DNA of 64,000 nt from JAFGNB01 sp050304135 (GCA_050304135.1 JBNLDC010000047.1:1-64000); one strand, 5' to 3'. Positions 44,101-52,429 are shown, numbered from the stretch's first letter. Made by a program: numbers and translations. The notes: generated by a model from the sequence alone, not told the origin.

Positions 44101-44428
44101 CTTTCATGGGAACGGTTTTTCTGAACAGGTGGGGATGAATGGATTTGCGAGATTTCAGGGCGGCGAGTCGCTTAAAATAAAATACAAGTTAAAGGGTGGG
44201 CATAGTCACAGCGGATTACGATTTGTTATATACAATAAAGAGGGCTTGCTGTGCTTTGAAGAAGAAGTATATTCATATGTAAAGCAAGGTGAATATCCTA
44301 CCGAAATACATAAGAAAGATGAATATACGTATACGCTAAAGCAGACTTTGCCAAAAGATCGTTACTTTTCTGGAAAAGCATATCTTGAAATATTCAACAG
44401 CAAAGGGATGGTTGATAGAAAAGGGTAA
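41123..44428 (+). CDS. large multidomain protein with NlpC/P60- or CHAP-like domain (candidate effector-cassette gene 2)
   Basis: The protein has 1101 residues. Residues about 85-285 resemble an OmpA-like plus peptidoglycan-binding-1 arrangement: FAVHDSDQERAASRAENLKAFL, NWNCDPGKVDNLAWGKYNTAV, CGEEWGVAKV, RIDMLFFEDADIP. Residues 290-345 hold a carboxypeptidase-regulatory-like unit (VDKEDNPITNMDY). Residues about 510-625 look like an NlpC/P60 or CHAP amidase: AYCASCSSFMF (Cys522/525), PKPGDILSV, GHVVTVV (His586), WYVSGN. Linkers rich in Ala, Ser, Glu separate the parts. From about residue 825 (base 43600) the DNA turns strongly AT-rich and the protein becomes strand-rich and unrecognised. There is no signal peptide. 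It ends two bases before gene 3. Export would need a contractile or similar system; none is in the window. Confidence 0.62.
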   Translation: MAHDLIEVTDNEIREKTFSIIKGKGCIIKVFMNVPDITGKVYLLEMPLADCFFKDGSILVPGKLLSETEVAHSTPLYISTLLGFLESTSAKNCLFAVHDSDQERAASRAENLKAFLTDSVTWAKLGVKNCQTQDKQLILKWINTIRNWNCDPGKVDNLAWGKYNTAVDNYQEHHGHDYGLWPTTSEMYWKTWHEMIYRTIADLMDEESVGMPASMMNFLDPYFIACGEEWGVAKVKANDYSGVFNGRIDMLFFEDADIPTAETTENALRGIYGNPKYQSIMILPKGCVPHVLGAVVVDKEDNPITNMDYTVKFNGTAVRTGKAGTIKHPLPEGTYQILVTDPDFVPVQENASAEDTNSAEDDYWEGGESDLQALLNGEYQRKGAYKDDMSGFKNENLNRFLKSACGFAGCSPTEVEESSGSDATETGDSEQGRYVGMPVWLRFFQQKAATSTTWGQKEQMYSRLMGAFYYAYFVEKIYKDKNIVMPANVEMFLEHLGKSSINKAATSAEVGGTCDTDNKAYCASCSSFMFRNSLNRYGYNTGFMGWSKDAGCPVDYQQGIHSGDEYAPKPGDILSVRTATGPLSGHVVTVVYAETDGTHGGRIWYVSGNASNKSVSCDHLNVDPTSDRPPRGSIAVINRCFNSDMQPHTLEGKSPDELNELKLERLEGDFPAPNKAGVVPAQEREQESPAKDDEAQLSASGALVASGEVATQPDSGSLELVPLKIELKILDFQVKLADAADDTYTDDLLIEPGKKLCFKWMAQNFKTLYLEPAALDLTQQTRQGTVTVEIDPSSCPPVDGGEYKLIASNGEAQVEKIVKVKGIIDFWIEAGERRYDTNKPPELLARVMNGLKYGTPNYNSAGKISAMPGLFNTLMEGDDYEHWWWGQISIKTDAKLFWQVVGPEGMSITLRINRVVGKNTPSDSFDVSGENFSKNVRGVIQGQYYWEHHGKYMTFFETDLQLFDDSSMSSEISNATIRLRENYEMPGIEEFDIFHGNGFSEQVGMNGFARFQGGESLKIKYKLKGGHSHSGLRFVIYNKEGLLCFEEEVYSYVKQGEYPTEIHKKDEYTYTLKQTLPKDRYFSGKAYLEIFNSKGMVDRKG

Positions 44429-44430
44429 TT

Positions 44431-46950
44431 ATGCCGGATGTTTGTTTAATGCCTGATATTACTATTGGATGTGGGACAGATTGTCCAATCAATGAATATT
44501 ACAAGTTGAAACAGAAACTGGGGGAAACACTTGATAATGCGGATCATGTTTCTGAAAAGCTTTTGCAATTGAGTAATGCATTACGGTTTACCACGAGATT
44601 GGTGAGTGAAATATATCAAATGGGATATGCAAATGAACATGGATCGCTGCCGGATGGAACATCAGCGACAAATTTGAAAGACAAATGCGATTTTAATGAC
44701 AAAGATGTCGTTAAAAAATTATTCCATCACCAGGAGACCACGGAATACGTTGATACACAACAGATGGTTCATAAAAGTACCATCAATTACCCGCCGAATA
44801 AACTATCTGATGGAATGCTCTTTACACAGCACAAAGCAACCATAGATGCTATGAACAGTGCATCCGGAAAAGTTGATGAAGTGGTTGATCAGTTGTGGAA
44901 TCTTTTCCCCAGTATCGAACAGCATTTAATGAATACCCCAGCTCACCAAGAGTACGATAAAAACGGATTGTCGCATATACACTATTTTGCTGCGACAGCT
45001 TTTTCGTTTTTTGAAGAATCAGAAAAAGGGATGAAACTTCTTCAAAATGTTCTAACTAATTTTGATGCCTACCCTTCAATAAAAATATTATGCGATGAGG
45101 CAAAAGCTAATCCCAATGACGCGGTGGCAGATTTGGCAGATATACTTGTTGTATCTTGTAAGGCTGCTGTCGATGACCGATTAAAATTCTTGTCTGAAGA
45201 ATCGAAAAAAGATCAAACCGCAAGAGATCCTATGGAGGATCCAGTTATAAAATCCTATTTGAAAGAAATCAACAAACTTGTTGCAACAGACGATCTTGAG
45301 AAAAATATAAATATTTTGTCGGAAAATATCGTTAAAAATGCAAGTAAGATAATGAGTACTGGATCATCGGTGGCAGCTGCTATCAATGTACTTGAAAAAA
45401 ATTCCGGAAAAAATGCAATCACACTGCCACCTGGATATTCTCATCTGACAAACGGGTTGAAAGGAGTGGCGACTGCGATAGCTATTGTGAAAGCGGCCCA
45501 AGATCTTTTTGACCGGAAAAAAAATGCAACTGAATGGAAAGCCGTTGAGAATTGCGCAAAGCTTGCAAATTCACTTTCAGCCGGATTGAGCTTTGGTGCC
45601 GGACTTTATAAAAATGCGATGGTGAGCCGTGCAGATAAACTTTTTAATGAAAGTTTCCTGTACGGAACTAGCGAAGAGATGGCGGCAGGCACATTCATGT
45701 TCGATATTGATGAAATAAAAATGGAATATTGTGCTGATATGAAAGACCGCGCCGGGGAGCTCTCTAAAAGTCTGGGAAAGGTTGCTTTGGTCTTATCAAT
45801 TTATAGCTTTTTGGATTCTTTTTATGAAGTATACAAACAGGGTAAAAAAGGGGATATGGATAAATACATGCTTGCGCAAGTTAATATACTTGTTGCAGGG
45901 ATTGGTCTTGCGGGAGCTTTCTGCACAGTGTTCGGAGCAACATCTGCAGGAGCGTTATTCGGTGGAGTCGGGGCTGTAGCGGGTTTGGCTGTTGGTCTTG
46001 TTGCATGGTACAATCTTGACCATCCACTTTTAGAATGGATTGAAGATTTACCCTGGGGAATTGACGGGTATTCCGGCTTTTTTGGAGAAAAAAAAGAGAC
46101 TATTGAAAATCAGGTAATTTCATTGTACACCAACGAACAACTTTTTGACGTTAGAGTATACAAAGAGTTTTATAATGCTACCGGAAGAACTGTGTACCTT
46201 AATTTTATTAATCCAACTGCAGGAAAATATCAGCTTGAAGTTCTGATACCAAATAGAGACCAAAATAATTTCAACCTGGAACTAAAGGAAATAAATAAAG
46301 AAGCTACCTACTCGACCACTAAACTTAACACTGGAGTTGATGGCGCTTATTTGGTAACAGACATTCATGAGAGAATAGCAGGAATTAAACGAGACGGAAA
46401 AACGCAATATACCTTACGGGTTTGGTTTGACACCCCAACGGGGCACAAAATGGATGATGAAATTACTGTTGTCTTTCCTGATCCGTCACAACATGCGGCA
46501 ATTATTACTCCAACTGCAGCACAGGTTTATTATCAGAAATATCTTCCTGCAAGCAGTATCGTTAATAAAAATGGAGATGTGTATTTACTATTTGATGAAA
46601 TAAAAAATGGGTTTTCACTAAATCCGCGTGTCAATAGTGCTGATGGTTGTTATGTCAGAGCTCATTTATATGCTGTAACATGGGGAGGATTGTCTAAACG
46701 GCGAATAGCATTAGGACAAAGTGAGACAATCACAGGTAATAGTGATGAGGATATAAAAATTGATCTTACTTTTGCGCCAAATGATGAAGCCTCTGTTCTG
46801 GATGGCTCCAGGTATGTGACATTGAGAATCGATTTTGAACTGTTCAAAGTGGGAGGTGATTCACCAATCGACACATTAGAATCATACGAATTGAATCCCG
46901 AGGCGGATAATCAATATCTGGCTTCAAGCAACTATGTAAACAGTATTTAA
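44431..46950 (+). CDS. AT-rich helical protein with Gly/Ala membrane-insertion segment (candidate pore-forming effector, gene 3)
   Basis: The protein has 839 residues and no signal peptide. Residues 20-470 are predicted long helices with many charged heptad-like stretches. A strongly hydrophobic Gly/Ala-rich segment at about 483-530 (ILVAGIGLAGAFCTVFGA, then LFGGVGAVAGLAVGLVAWY) has glycine-zipper spacing like the insertion regions of pore-forming toxins and T6SS membrane effectors. Residues 545-839 are strand-rich, with a few DE-rich turns. I recognise no named family. The gene starts two bases after gene 2 and is much more AT-rich than the genes on either side of the cassette, which suggests recent acquisition. 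No immunity-protein-like small gene follows; about 420 bp are empty. Confidence 0.6.
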   Translation: MPDVCLMPDITIGCGTDCPINEYYKLKQKLGETLDNADHVSEKLLQLSNALRFTTRLVSEIYQMGYANEHGSLPDGTSATNLKDKCDFNDKDVVKKLFHHQETTEYVDTQQMVHKSTINYPPNKLSDGMLFTQHKATIDAMNSASGKVDEVVDQLWNLFPSIEQHLMNTPAHQEYDKNGLSHIHYFAATAFSFFEESEKGMKLLQNVLTNFDAYPSIKILCDEAKANPNDAVADLADILVVSCKAAVDDRLKFLSEESKKDQTARDPMEDPVIKSYLKEINKLVATDDLEKNINILSENIVKNASKIMSTGSSVAAAINVLEKNSGKNAITLPPGYSHLTNGLKGVATAIAIVKAAQDLFDRKKNATEWKAVENCAKLANSLSAGLSFGAGLYKNAMVSRADKLFNESFLYGTSEEMAAGTFMFDIDEIKMEYCADMKDRAGELSKSLGKVALVLSIYSFLDSFYEVYKQGKKGDMDKYMLAQVNILVAGIGLAGAFCTVFGATSAGALFGGVGAVAGLAVGLVAWYNLDHPLLEWIEDLPWGIDGYSGFFGEKKETIENQVISLYTNEQLFDVRVYKEFYNATGRTVYLNFINPTAGKYQLEVLIPNRDQNNFNLELKEINKEATYSTTKLNTGVDGAYLVTDIHERIAGIKRDGKTQYTLRVWFDTPTGHKMDDEITVVFPDPSQHAAIITPTAAQVYYQKYLPASSIVNKNGDVYLLFDEIKNGFSLNPRVNSADGCYVRAHLYAVTWGGLSKRRIALGQSETITGNSDEDIKIDLTFAPNDEASVLDGSRYVTLRIDFELFKVGGDSPIDTLESYELNPEADNQYLASSNYVNSI

Positions 46951-47368
46951 AAATAGATCAGTAGTACTATTGAATTACATACCCATGAAGAAAGATTTAC
47001 ATTCAGACGGTATAAAAATGTTAAGAAAGTCAATGTGTCAATTCTCCGCATAACAGGCTGACTGCTGGTTGTAGTCCCTTCCGTCTTCACCGGCAACCCT
47101 CTTTAATTTCCCTTGCAACTATTGACATTTCAAGCTGCAATCACTTTAAAAATGTCATCGTAAACATTTTTCCATAACAATCAGATACATCCCGGAGGGC
47201 AGATGGTACTCCTTTCTCAGCGAGATCAATTTTTTCGCTCATTTTAAGTCTGGTCTAAGAGGGTGCAGAAAACCAAATGAATGATAGTTGATTGCGGTAT
47301 AATAACCGTTTTCTTATAACTTTATCAGGTTACTGAAAAATACTTATATGCAGCTGAATATAAGGAAA
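46951..47368. other. gene-free region between the effector-like cassette and hox
   Basis: These 418 bp separate convergent genes. I see no terminator hairpin with a T run, no repeat and no small gene with a ribosome-binding site. An immunity gene for the upstream candidate toxin was looked for here and not found. Confidence 0.4.
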
Positions 47369-47836
47369 TCAGGTAGCAGGAACTATACAGCTGTTTCCCA
47401 GCTGGGGGATAATCATTTCCAGCGATTTTTGAAGAACGGTTTCCGCCCTCTCCGACAACCCCTCCATCATCTCCCATTCGAACCCCCTCATTTCCAGCAG
47501 GTAACATTTGGGGAATTTGCCGTAGAGTTCATTGCAGAGTGCAACAACCGAGGCCGGGTGCATCGAGTGGGTGGTGAAGCCGATTTCATGGGAAGGTTCA
47601 ATTTCGGTCAGGGCAACCGATTGGATTGCTACCGAGGCATCGGCAAAAATAACGGTTTCGTATTCGGAGATAAGCAGCGCGTCTTCAGCATTGAGCTGAT
47701 AATTCTGCTCAAAGGTACAGTGGGGGAGTTCGAGTTGCTGTAAACGATCGACCAGGGCAATCCCGAGACCGTCGTCCTGACGTCCGGGATTGCCGAAGCC
47801 GAATATGAGGATCTTTGGATGAGCGTTAGTTGTCAA
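47369..47836 (-). CDS. hoxW: NiFe-hydrogenase maturation endopeptidase
   Basis: This protein has about 155 residues and belongs to the HyaD/HybD/HoxW peptidase family. It trims the C-terminal tail of the hydrogenase large subunit once nickel is bound. ILIFGFGNPGRQDDGLG near the start carries the first metal-binding acidic residue, FADAS the second, and THSMHPASVV the His. No ATG is available near the conserved start; TTG 47836, inside the hoxH stop region and preceded by GGAAG, is the best candidate and makes an 11-base overlap with hoxH. The longer frame up to 47914 reads through hoxH sequence and is not credible. It is the last gene of the hox operon. Confidence 0.88.
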   Translation of the reverse strand: MTTNAHPKILIFGFGNPGRQDDGLGIALVDRLQQLELPHCTFEQNYQLNAEDALLISEYETVIFADASVAIQSVALTEIEPSHEIGFTTHSMHPASVVALCNELYGKFPKCYLLEMRGFEWEMMEGLSERAETVLQKSLEMIIPQLGNSCIVPAT

Positions 47837-49286
47837 CGTTCTTCCGCAGATTGGAAACCACCTTGTCGTTGTTGTCGACAATCGATACCTCAAGCGGCAT
47901 TTTACCGACCGCATGGGTGGCGCAGCTCAGGCAGGGATCATAGGCACGGATTGCCACTTCAACGCCGTTGAGCAGGCCTTCGGTGACTTCCGCCTTACCG
48001 GAAATGGTATTGTCCGCAACCCAGTTCACTGCGCGGTTCATCGGTTCGTTGTTGTGCGTTGTTGAAACGATGAGGTTGCACATGGAGATCTGGTCGTTGT
48101 CGTCAATCTGGTAATGATGGAACAGCGTGCCGCGCGGAGCTTCGATGAGACCGACACCGTTGGAAACCTTGGTACCCTTGCGGACGAGGTCGGTACCCTG
48201 CAGATCGGGATCATCGAGCAGCTTCTTGATGACCTCGGCACTGTGAAGTGTTTCAATGAGGCGCGCCCAGTGCATGTGCATCGACATGTTGTTCGGCTTG
48301 CCCTTCGTATAGGCTTTGTACTCCTCGAACTCCTTCTGAGCGAGCGGCGTGGGAATGAAGTCGCAGGTGTTGAGGCGGGCGAGGGGGCCAACCCGGTACC
48401 AGCCCTTTTCTTTTCCAAGCGATTTGAGATACGGGAATTTCATGTAGCTCCAGCTGCGGACCTCTTCGCCGATGTACTGCAGGTAATCCTGATAATCAAC
48501 GTCATCCAGAATCCGGTTGCCCTCGGCATCGACCGCACGCATTACACCGTGGTACAGGTCGAGCGCACCGTCTTTGCGGACAAGGCTGAGATGATTCGAC
48601 GGGAACGCGGCGAAGCCGTCGAGCAGGTCACTGTGTTCCTTGTGGTACGATTTGAAAAAGTTCACGGTATCCTGCGCCCATTCGATCATTGTGTCGATCG
48701 ACGGGATAGCCTTGCCGTCGGTGAAGAACTGTTTTTCTTCAAGACTCAGATTCTTGTTGATACCTCCGGGAATTGCGCCGGTACCGTGAATCTTCTTGCC
48801 GGCGGTAGCCCGGATGATCTCCTGACCGAATTTGCGCATCAGCACCCCGCGGACGGCGAGGTCCTTGTGTTTGAGCGCAACGCCGATAATATTCCGGATC
48901 GCCGGGTCACCGTCGATACCGAACAGTAAGTCAGGGGAAACAAGGTGGAAGAAATGCAGTACGTGGGACTGGAACATTTGTCCGTAATGCATCAGGCGCC
49001 GCATCTTGTCACCGGTGGGAGAGAGGCCGTCGGACCCGAGACCCACAATTACATCCAGCGCCTTCGCGGCGGCAAGATGATGGCTTACGGGGCAGATACC
49101 ACAGAGCCGTTGAACGAGTACCGGAGCTTCCCAGTAGGGGCGACCCTGTACAAAACGTTCAAATCCGCGGAATTCAACAATGTGCAGTCTGCTCTGGGTC
49201 ACCTTGTTGTTATCGTCAAGGTGAATCGTCACTTTTCCATGTCCTTCGACACGGGTTACCGGTTCAATTGTAATTTTTTTACTCAT
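47826..49286 (-). CDS. hoxH: NiFe-hydrogenase large subunit, bidirectional type
   Basis: This 486-residue catalytic subunit binds the NiFe(CN)2CO site with Cys62 and Cys65 (RLCGICPVSHH) and Cys452 and Cys455 (DPCLSCATH). The last 28 residues after His458 are the tail removed by the peptidase encoded next. The motif spelling and the association with fused HoxF and HoxU place it in the NAD-linked cytoplasmic group 3d. It would reversibly couple H2 to NAD reduction, acting as an electron valve in an anaerobe. It follows hoxY by 16 bp. Accessory hypABCDEF genes are not in the window. Confidence 0.96.
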   Translation of the reverse strand: MSKKITIEPVTRVEGHGKVTIHLDDNNKVTQSRLHIVEFRGFERFVQGRPYWEAPVLVQRLCGICPVSHHLAAAKALDVIVGLGSDGLSPTGDKMRRLMHYGQMFQSHVLHFFHLVSPDLLFGIDGDPAIRNIIGVALKHKDLAVRGVLMRKFGQEIIRATAGKKIHGTGAIPGGINKNLSLEEKQFFTDGKAIPSIDTMIEWAQDTVNFFKSYHKEHSDLLDGFAAFPSNHLSLVRKDGALDLYHGVMRAVDAEGNRILDDVDYQDYLQYIGEEVRSWSYMKFPYLKSLGKEKGWYRVGPLARLNTCDFIPTPLAQKEFEEYKAYTKGKPNNMSMHMHWARLIETLHSAEVIKKLLDDPDLQGTDLVRKGTKVSNGVGLIEAPRGTLFHHYQIDDNDQISMCNLIVSTTHNNEPMNRAVNWVADNTISGKAEVTEGLLNGVEVAIRAYDPCLSCATHAVGKMPLEVSIVDNNDKVVSNLRKNVDN

Positions 49287-49302
49287 ATATCACTCCGTGG
49301 TT

Positions 49303-49848
49303 CTAGTCGTATTTAACGGTTTCGTAGGCAAGGTTCATCGGGGTGCCTTTGACAAGCGCCAGAAGCGCGTCCCAGATCAGGTCGGCCCGTGGGGGACACC
49401 CAGGCAGGAACGCATCGATTTTGACGATTTCATGACAGGGATACACCCGGTCGAGGATCATCGGCAGTTCATCATCGTTGGGGATAATGGTGTTGCCCTT
49501 TTCGATGGTGGGGCCGTAGAGATACGCTTCCTCGATGCACTCTTTGATCGGAATACCGTTGCGCAGTGCCGGCAGTCCGCCCATCATGGCGCATTCACCG
49601 AGAGAGACGAGTAGTTTGCAGTTTTTTCTGAAGTCCTTGAGTACATGGACATTCTCGCTGTTGCAACAACCGCCTTCGATAATACCGATATCGCACATTT
49701 TGGTAAATGTTTTGATGTCGTCAACCGGAGATTTATTGAATTCAACGAGCTCGATGAGGTCCAGAATCCGTTCATCGATATCGAGAATCGACATGTGGCA
49801 TCCGAAACAACCGGCAAGAGAAGCGGTTGCGATTACTGGTTTACTCAT
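49303..49848 (-). CDS. hoxY: NiFe-hydrogenase small subunit, bidirectional type
   Basis: This short (181-residue) small subunit holds only the proximal 4Fe-4S cluster, using Cys14 and Cys17 (GCFGC), a Cys from EGGCCN (61/62), Cys86 (GECAMMGG) and Cys151 (PGCPP). It lacks a Tat signal and the C-terminal cluster domain, as in all cytoplasmic group 3 enzymes. It passes electrons from HoxH to the HoxFU diaphorase. It lies 18 bp after hoxU and 16 bp before hoxH. Confidence 0.95.
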   Translation of the reverse strand: MSKPVIATASLAGCFGCHMSILDIDERILDLIELVEFNKSPVDDIKTFTKMCDIGIIEGGCCNSENVHVLKDFRKNCKLLVSLGECAMMGGLPALRNGIPIKECIEEAYLYGPTIEKGNTIIPNDDELPMILDRVYPCHEIVKIDAFLPGCPPRADLIWDALLALVKGTPMNLAYETVKYD

Positions 49849-49866
49849 GGGGTTATTCTCCTTCGT

Positions 49867-50577
49867 TTACTTCGCTGTTGCGGTTTGTTCGACAGTCGTT
49901 CCGATCATTTCATGGTCGTACATTCTTGAACCGATCGGTTGTGAGAATCCGACTTCCTTATGCAGAAGCGCGCCAACCGGACAGATTTTTGCCGCCTGTT
50001 CGGCAAGCTCATCGGTAATGGATGACGCAAATGACGGATCGATGTTAATGGTCAGTTTATGGCCGCGATCCTTGTAGGCGAACAGGTTTTTCCCGTCGTC
50101 GGTTTTAATGGCACGGATACACCGTTTACACAGAATGCAACGGTTGTGATCTTTAACAAGCTTCGGTGTTGTCGCGTCAACCTCCCGCACCGGAAACTGA
50201 TACGGATACCGGGGTATCATCATTTTAAAACGGTAGCCGAGTGCCTGCAGTTCACAGTTACCCGATTTTTCACAGGAAGGGCAGAAATGGTTGCCTTCCA
50301 CGAAGAGAACCTCCAGAATCTGCGCCCGAAGATCGCGGAGTTCCTCGGTATCGTTTTCAATGGTCATTCCCTCGGAAACCGGTGTTGAACAGGCTGCCAT
50401 GAGCTTTCCGTTTACCCGCACGGTGCAGATGCGGCAGGAACCGCGGGGCGCTACACCGTCGATATTGCAGAGAGAGGGGATATAGATACCGTTATTACTG
50501 GCTGCGCCGAGTATGTACATGCCCTGCTCGGCCATACAGGATTTTCCGTCAATCGTGAATGTTACTGTAGTTCCCAT
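49867..50577 (-). CDS. hoxU: diaphorase iron-sulfur subunit of bidirectional hydrogenase
   Basis: This 236-residue NuoG-N-like electron-transfer subunit has a 2Fe-2S ferredoxin domain with Cys37, Cys48, Cys51 and Cys63, a His-Cys3 type 4Fe-4S motif around HFCPSCEKSGNC (97-108), and a further 4Fe-4S site (Cys147, Cys150, Cys153, Cys199). The second cluster of a ferredoxin pair is absent, as usual for HoxU. It connects the FMN subunit HoxF with HoxY. The stop of hoxF lies three bases from its start, so the two are tightly coupled. Confidence 0.94.
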   Translation of the reverse strand: MGTTVTFTIDGKSCMAEQGMYILGAASNNGIYIPSLCNIDGVAPRGSCRICTVRVNGKLMAACSTPVSEGMTIENDTEELRDLRAQILEVLFVEGNHFCPSCEKSGNCELQALGYRFKMMIPRYPYQFPVREVDATTPKLVKDHNRCILCKRCIRAIKTDDGKNLFAYKDRGHKLTINIDPSFASSITDELAEQAAKICPVGALLHKEVGFSQPIGSRMYDHEMIGTTVEQTATAK

Positions 50578-50580
50578 AGG

Positions 50581-52383
50581 TTACGCTCCCTGCAGCAGAG
50601 GTTTACGACCGACTACAGCGCATGAGTCGGCAACTGATGATGCAAGATCGAATTCAGAAAAGAATTCGTCCTCGGTAGTGATCAGGCTGGTATACAGTTC
50701 CCTGAAGTTGGCCAGTGTGGTCCGGATCGGATTGGCCGCCGTTTGTCCGAGGCCGCACCGGTTTGCCGGCATTATCGAACTCCACTGTTCCAGTTCGGTA
50801 AGGTCCTTGGCGGTTCCTTTACCGTGAATGATTTTCTCCAGTTTGTTTTTGAGAATCACCGTCATGAACCGGCAGGGAGCACAGGAACCGCATGATTCCT
50901 CAATGAAGAACTCGGTGAAATTCATTACCGCATCTTTGAGCAGATTCCTTGTTTTGTTGAATATGATAAATGAACCGCCGGTTGCCAGATCTTCAAATGC
51001 CAGTTTACGATCGAATTGTGTCGGATTGATGAACGTTCCCGAAGGGCCGCCGACTAAAACCGCCTGGACATTTTCGGCACCGGCCATGGTGAGAATTTCA
51101 CTGATGGTGCTGCCGAAGGTGATCTCGTAGACACCCGGTTTGGTACAGTCGCCGGAAATACTCAATACTTTGGTCCCTGCCGACTGCTGTGTGCCTATTG
51201 ACCGGTACCACTGTTCACCATTGGTGATGATTCGCGCGGCTGAGCAGAGTGTTTCCACGTTGTTGATCACCGTTGGTTTGTCAAGATACCCTTTGTTGAC
51301 CGGAAACGGAGGACGGTCGCGTGGTTCTCCACGTTTTCCTTCGGCTGATTCGATGAGTGCTGATTCTTCTCCGCAAACATAAGCACCGGCACCAAACTGA
51401 ATACGGATATCAAAGTCGAAACCTGCTTTACCGCCGATAGCTTTCCCGAGCAGATTTTCTTTGCGCATCTGTTCGAGAACATTCTCGAGGTATTCCTTGA
51501 GGTATCGGTATTCAAAACGGAGGTAGAGAATTCCCAGATCGCTCCCGATGGCATAACCGGCGAGTGCCATACCTTCGAACAGCAGGCCCGGAAATTCCGT
51601 CAGTATTACCCGATCCTTGAATGTTCCCGGTTCACCTTCATCGGCATTACAGAAAACATATTTTTTATCGCCTGCGGAATTTCTGCAGAATTCCCACTTG
51701 AGACCGGTAGGGAAGCCTGCACCGCCGCGGCCTCGAATTCCCGATTTCTTAACGGTATCGATTACGGCTTCAGGCGTCATCGTTATCATGTTTTTCGTCA
51801 TTTCGCCGGGCGTGTAGTCGCTGAATACTACCGGTCCCTTTGTCCGGATGTTGTTTTTAACTGCTGTTTTAAGCATCCCCGAACTGTTAGAACTGTCACT
51901 CGTGAGTTCCTGCATCTCTTCAACCGCTTTTCCGGCGCGCATATCAGCAACAATGCTCTTTACTTTTTCGGCGGTCAGGTTCGGGAAAACTACCGTGTTG
52001 ATGATTGCGGCAGGTTCCTGATCGTTCATTCCGATGCAGGATGTTTCAAACAGACCGATTGAGCCGTCGCTACATACGCCGCCGAACGTACAGCCGGTCT
52101 CGCTTTCGAATGCTTTGGCAATGGCATCGCTTCCCATCATTTTGGCAACGGAGCTGTTGTTGAGATAGACCGTGTACTTGCCGCGGGGAGTGGTGGAGAA
52201 GAAATGGTAAAAGGAGAGGGTTTGTTCCACATCGGCAACGGAAATGTGGCATTTTTCCGCAATAGATGTTACGGTGGATTGGTCAATAAAACCGTTGGTG
52301 AGCTGAATATCCAGGAGGATATCCATCAGGCGCGTTGCATCTGCGCCGTACTGATTAATTATCTGGTCAATTGAAAGCTTCAT
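50581..52383 (-). CDS. hoxF: NADH-binding flavin diaphorase subunit of bidirectional hydrogenase
   Basis: This 600-residue fusion has an N-terminal NuoE-like thioredoxin fold (about 1-150) and a NuoF-like domain (about 175-600). NuoF features are GIRGRGGAGFPTGLKW (215-230, FMN and NADH site), ADEGEPGTFKDR, CGEESALIES and the 4Fe-4S ligands Cys498, Cys501, Cys504 and Cys543. In the NuoE part Cys98, Cys104 and Cys116 are present but the fourth ligand position (about 120) is Asn, so a 2Fe-2S cluster there is doubtful, a feature shared with other fused HoxF proteins as I recall. It is first in the operon hoxF-U-Y-H-W; AAAGGTG precedes its ATG. Confidence 0.95.
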   Translation of the reverse strand: MKLSIDQIINQYGADATRLMDILLDIQLTNGFIDQSTVTSIAEKCHISVADVEQTLSFYHFFSTTPRGKYTVYLNNSSVAKMMGSDAIAKAFESETGCTFGGVCSDGSIGLFETSCIGMNDQEPAAIINTVVFPNLTAEKVKSIVADMRAGKAVEEMQELTSDSSNSSGMLKTAVKNNIRTKGPVVFSDYTPGEMTKNMITMTPEAVIDTVKKSGIRGRGGAGFPTGLKWEFCRNSAGDKKYVFCNADEGEPGTFKDRVILTEFPGLLFEGMALAGYAIGSDLGILYLRFEYRYLKEYLENVLEQMRKENLLGKAIGGKAGFDFDIRIQFGAGAYVCGEESALIESAEGKRGEPRDRPPFPVNKGYLDKPTVINNVETLCSAARIITNGEQWYRSIGTQQSAGTKVLSISGDCTKPGVYEITFGSTISEILTMAGAENVQAVLVGGPSGTFINPTQFDRKLAFEDLATGGSFIIFNKTRNLLKDAVMNFTEFFIEESCGSCAPCRFMTVILKNKLEKIIHGKGTAKDLTELEQWSSIMPANRCGLGQTAANPIRTTLANFRELYTSLITTEDEFFSEFDLASSVADSCAVVGRKPLLQGA

Positions 52384-52423
52384 TATTCACACCTTTTCTG
52401 AAGATTCATATTTTTAGTCGATA

Positions 52424-52429
52424 ATTATA
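52424..52429 (-). promoter_or_regulatory. candidate -10 element for the hox operon
   Basis: Read on the minus strand the sequence is TATAAT, 41 bases upstream of the hoxF ATG. A matching -35 hexamer is poor, so an activator may be required or the element may be accidental. Confidence 0.3.

Noticed and set aside
39887..46950. Complete type VI secretion or contractile injection locus
   Set aside because: No sheath, tube, baseplate, ClpV/AAA, spike or membrane-complex gene is present; only cargo-like proteins were found.
48114..48929. 271-residue plus-strand gene inside hoxH
   Set aside because: It is antisense to the hydrogenase large subunit and is a shadow frame.
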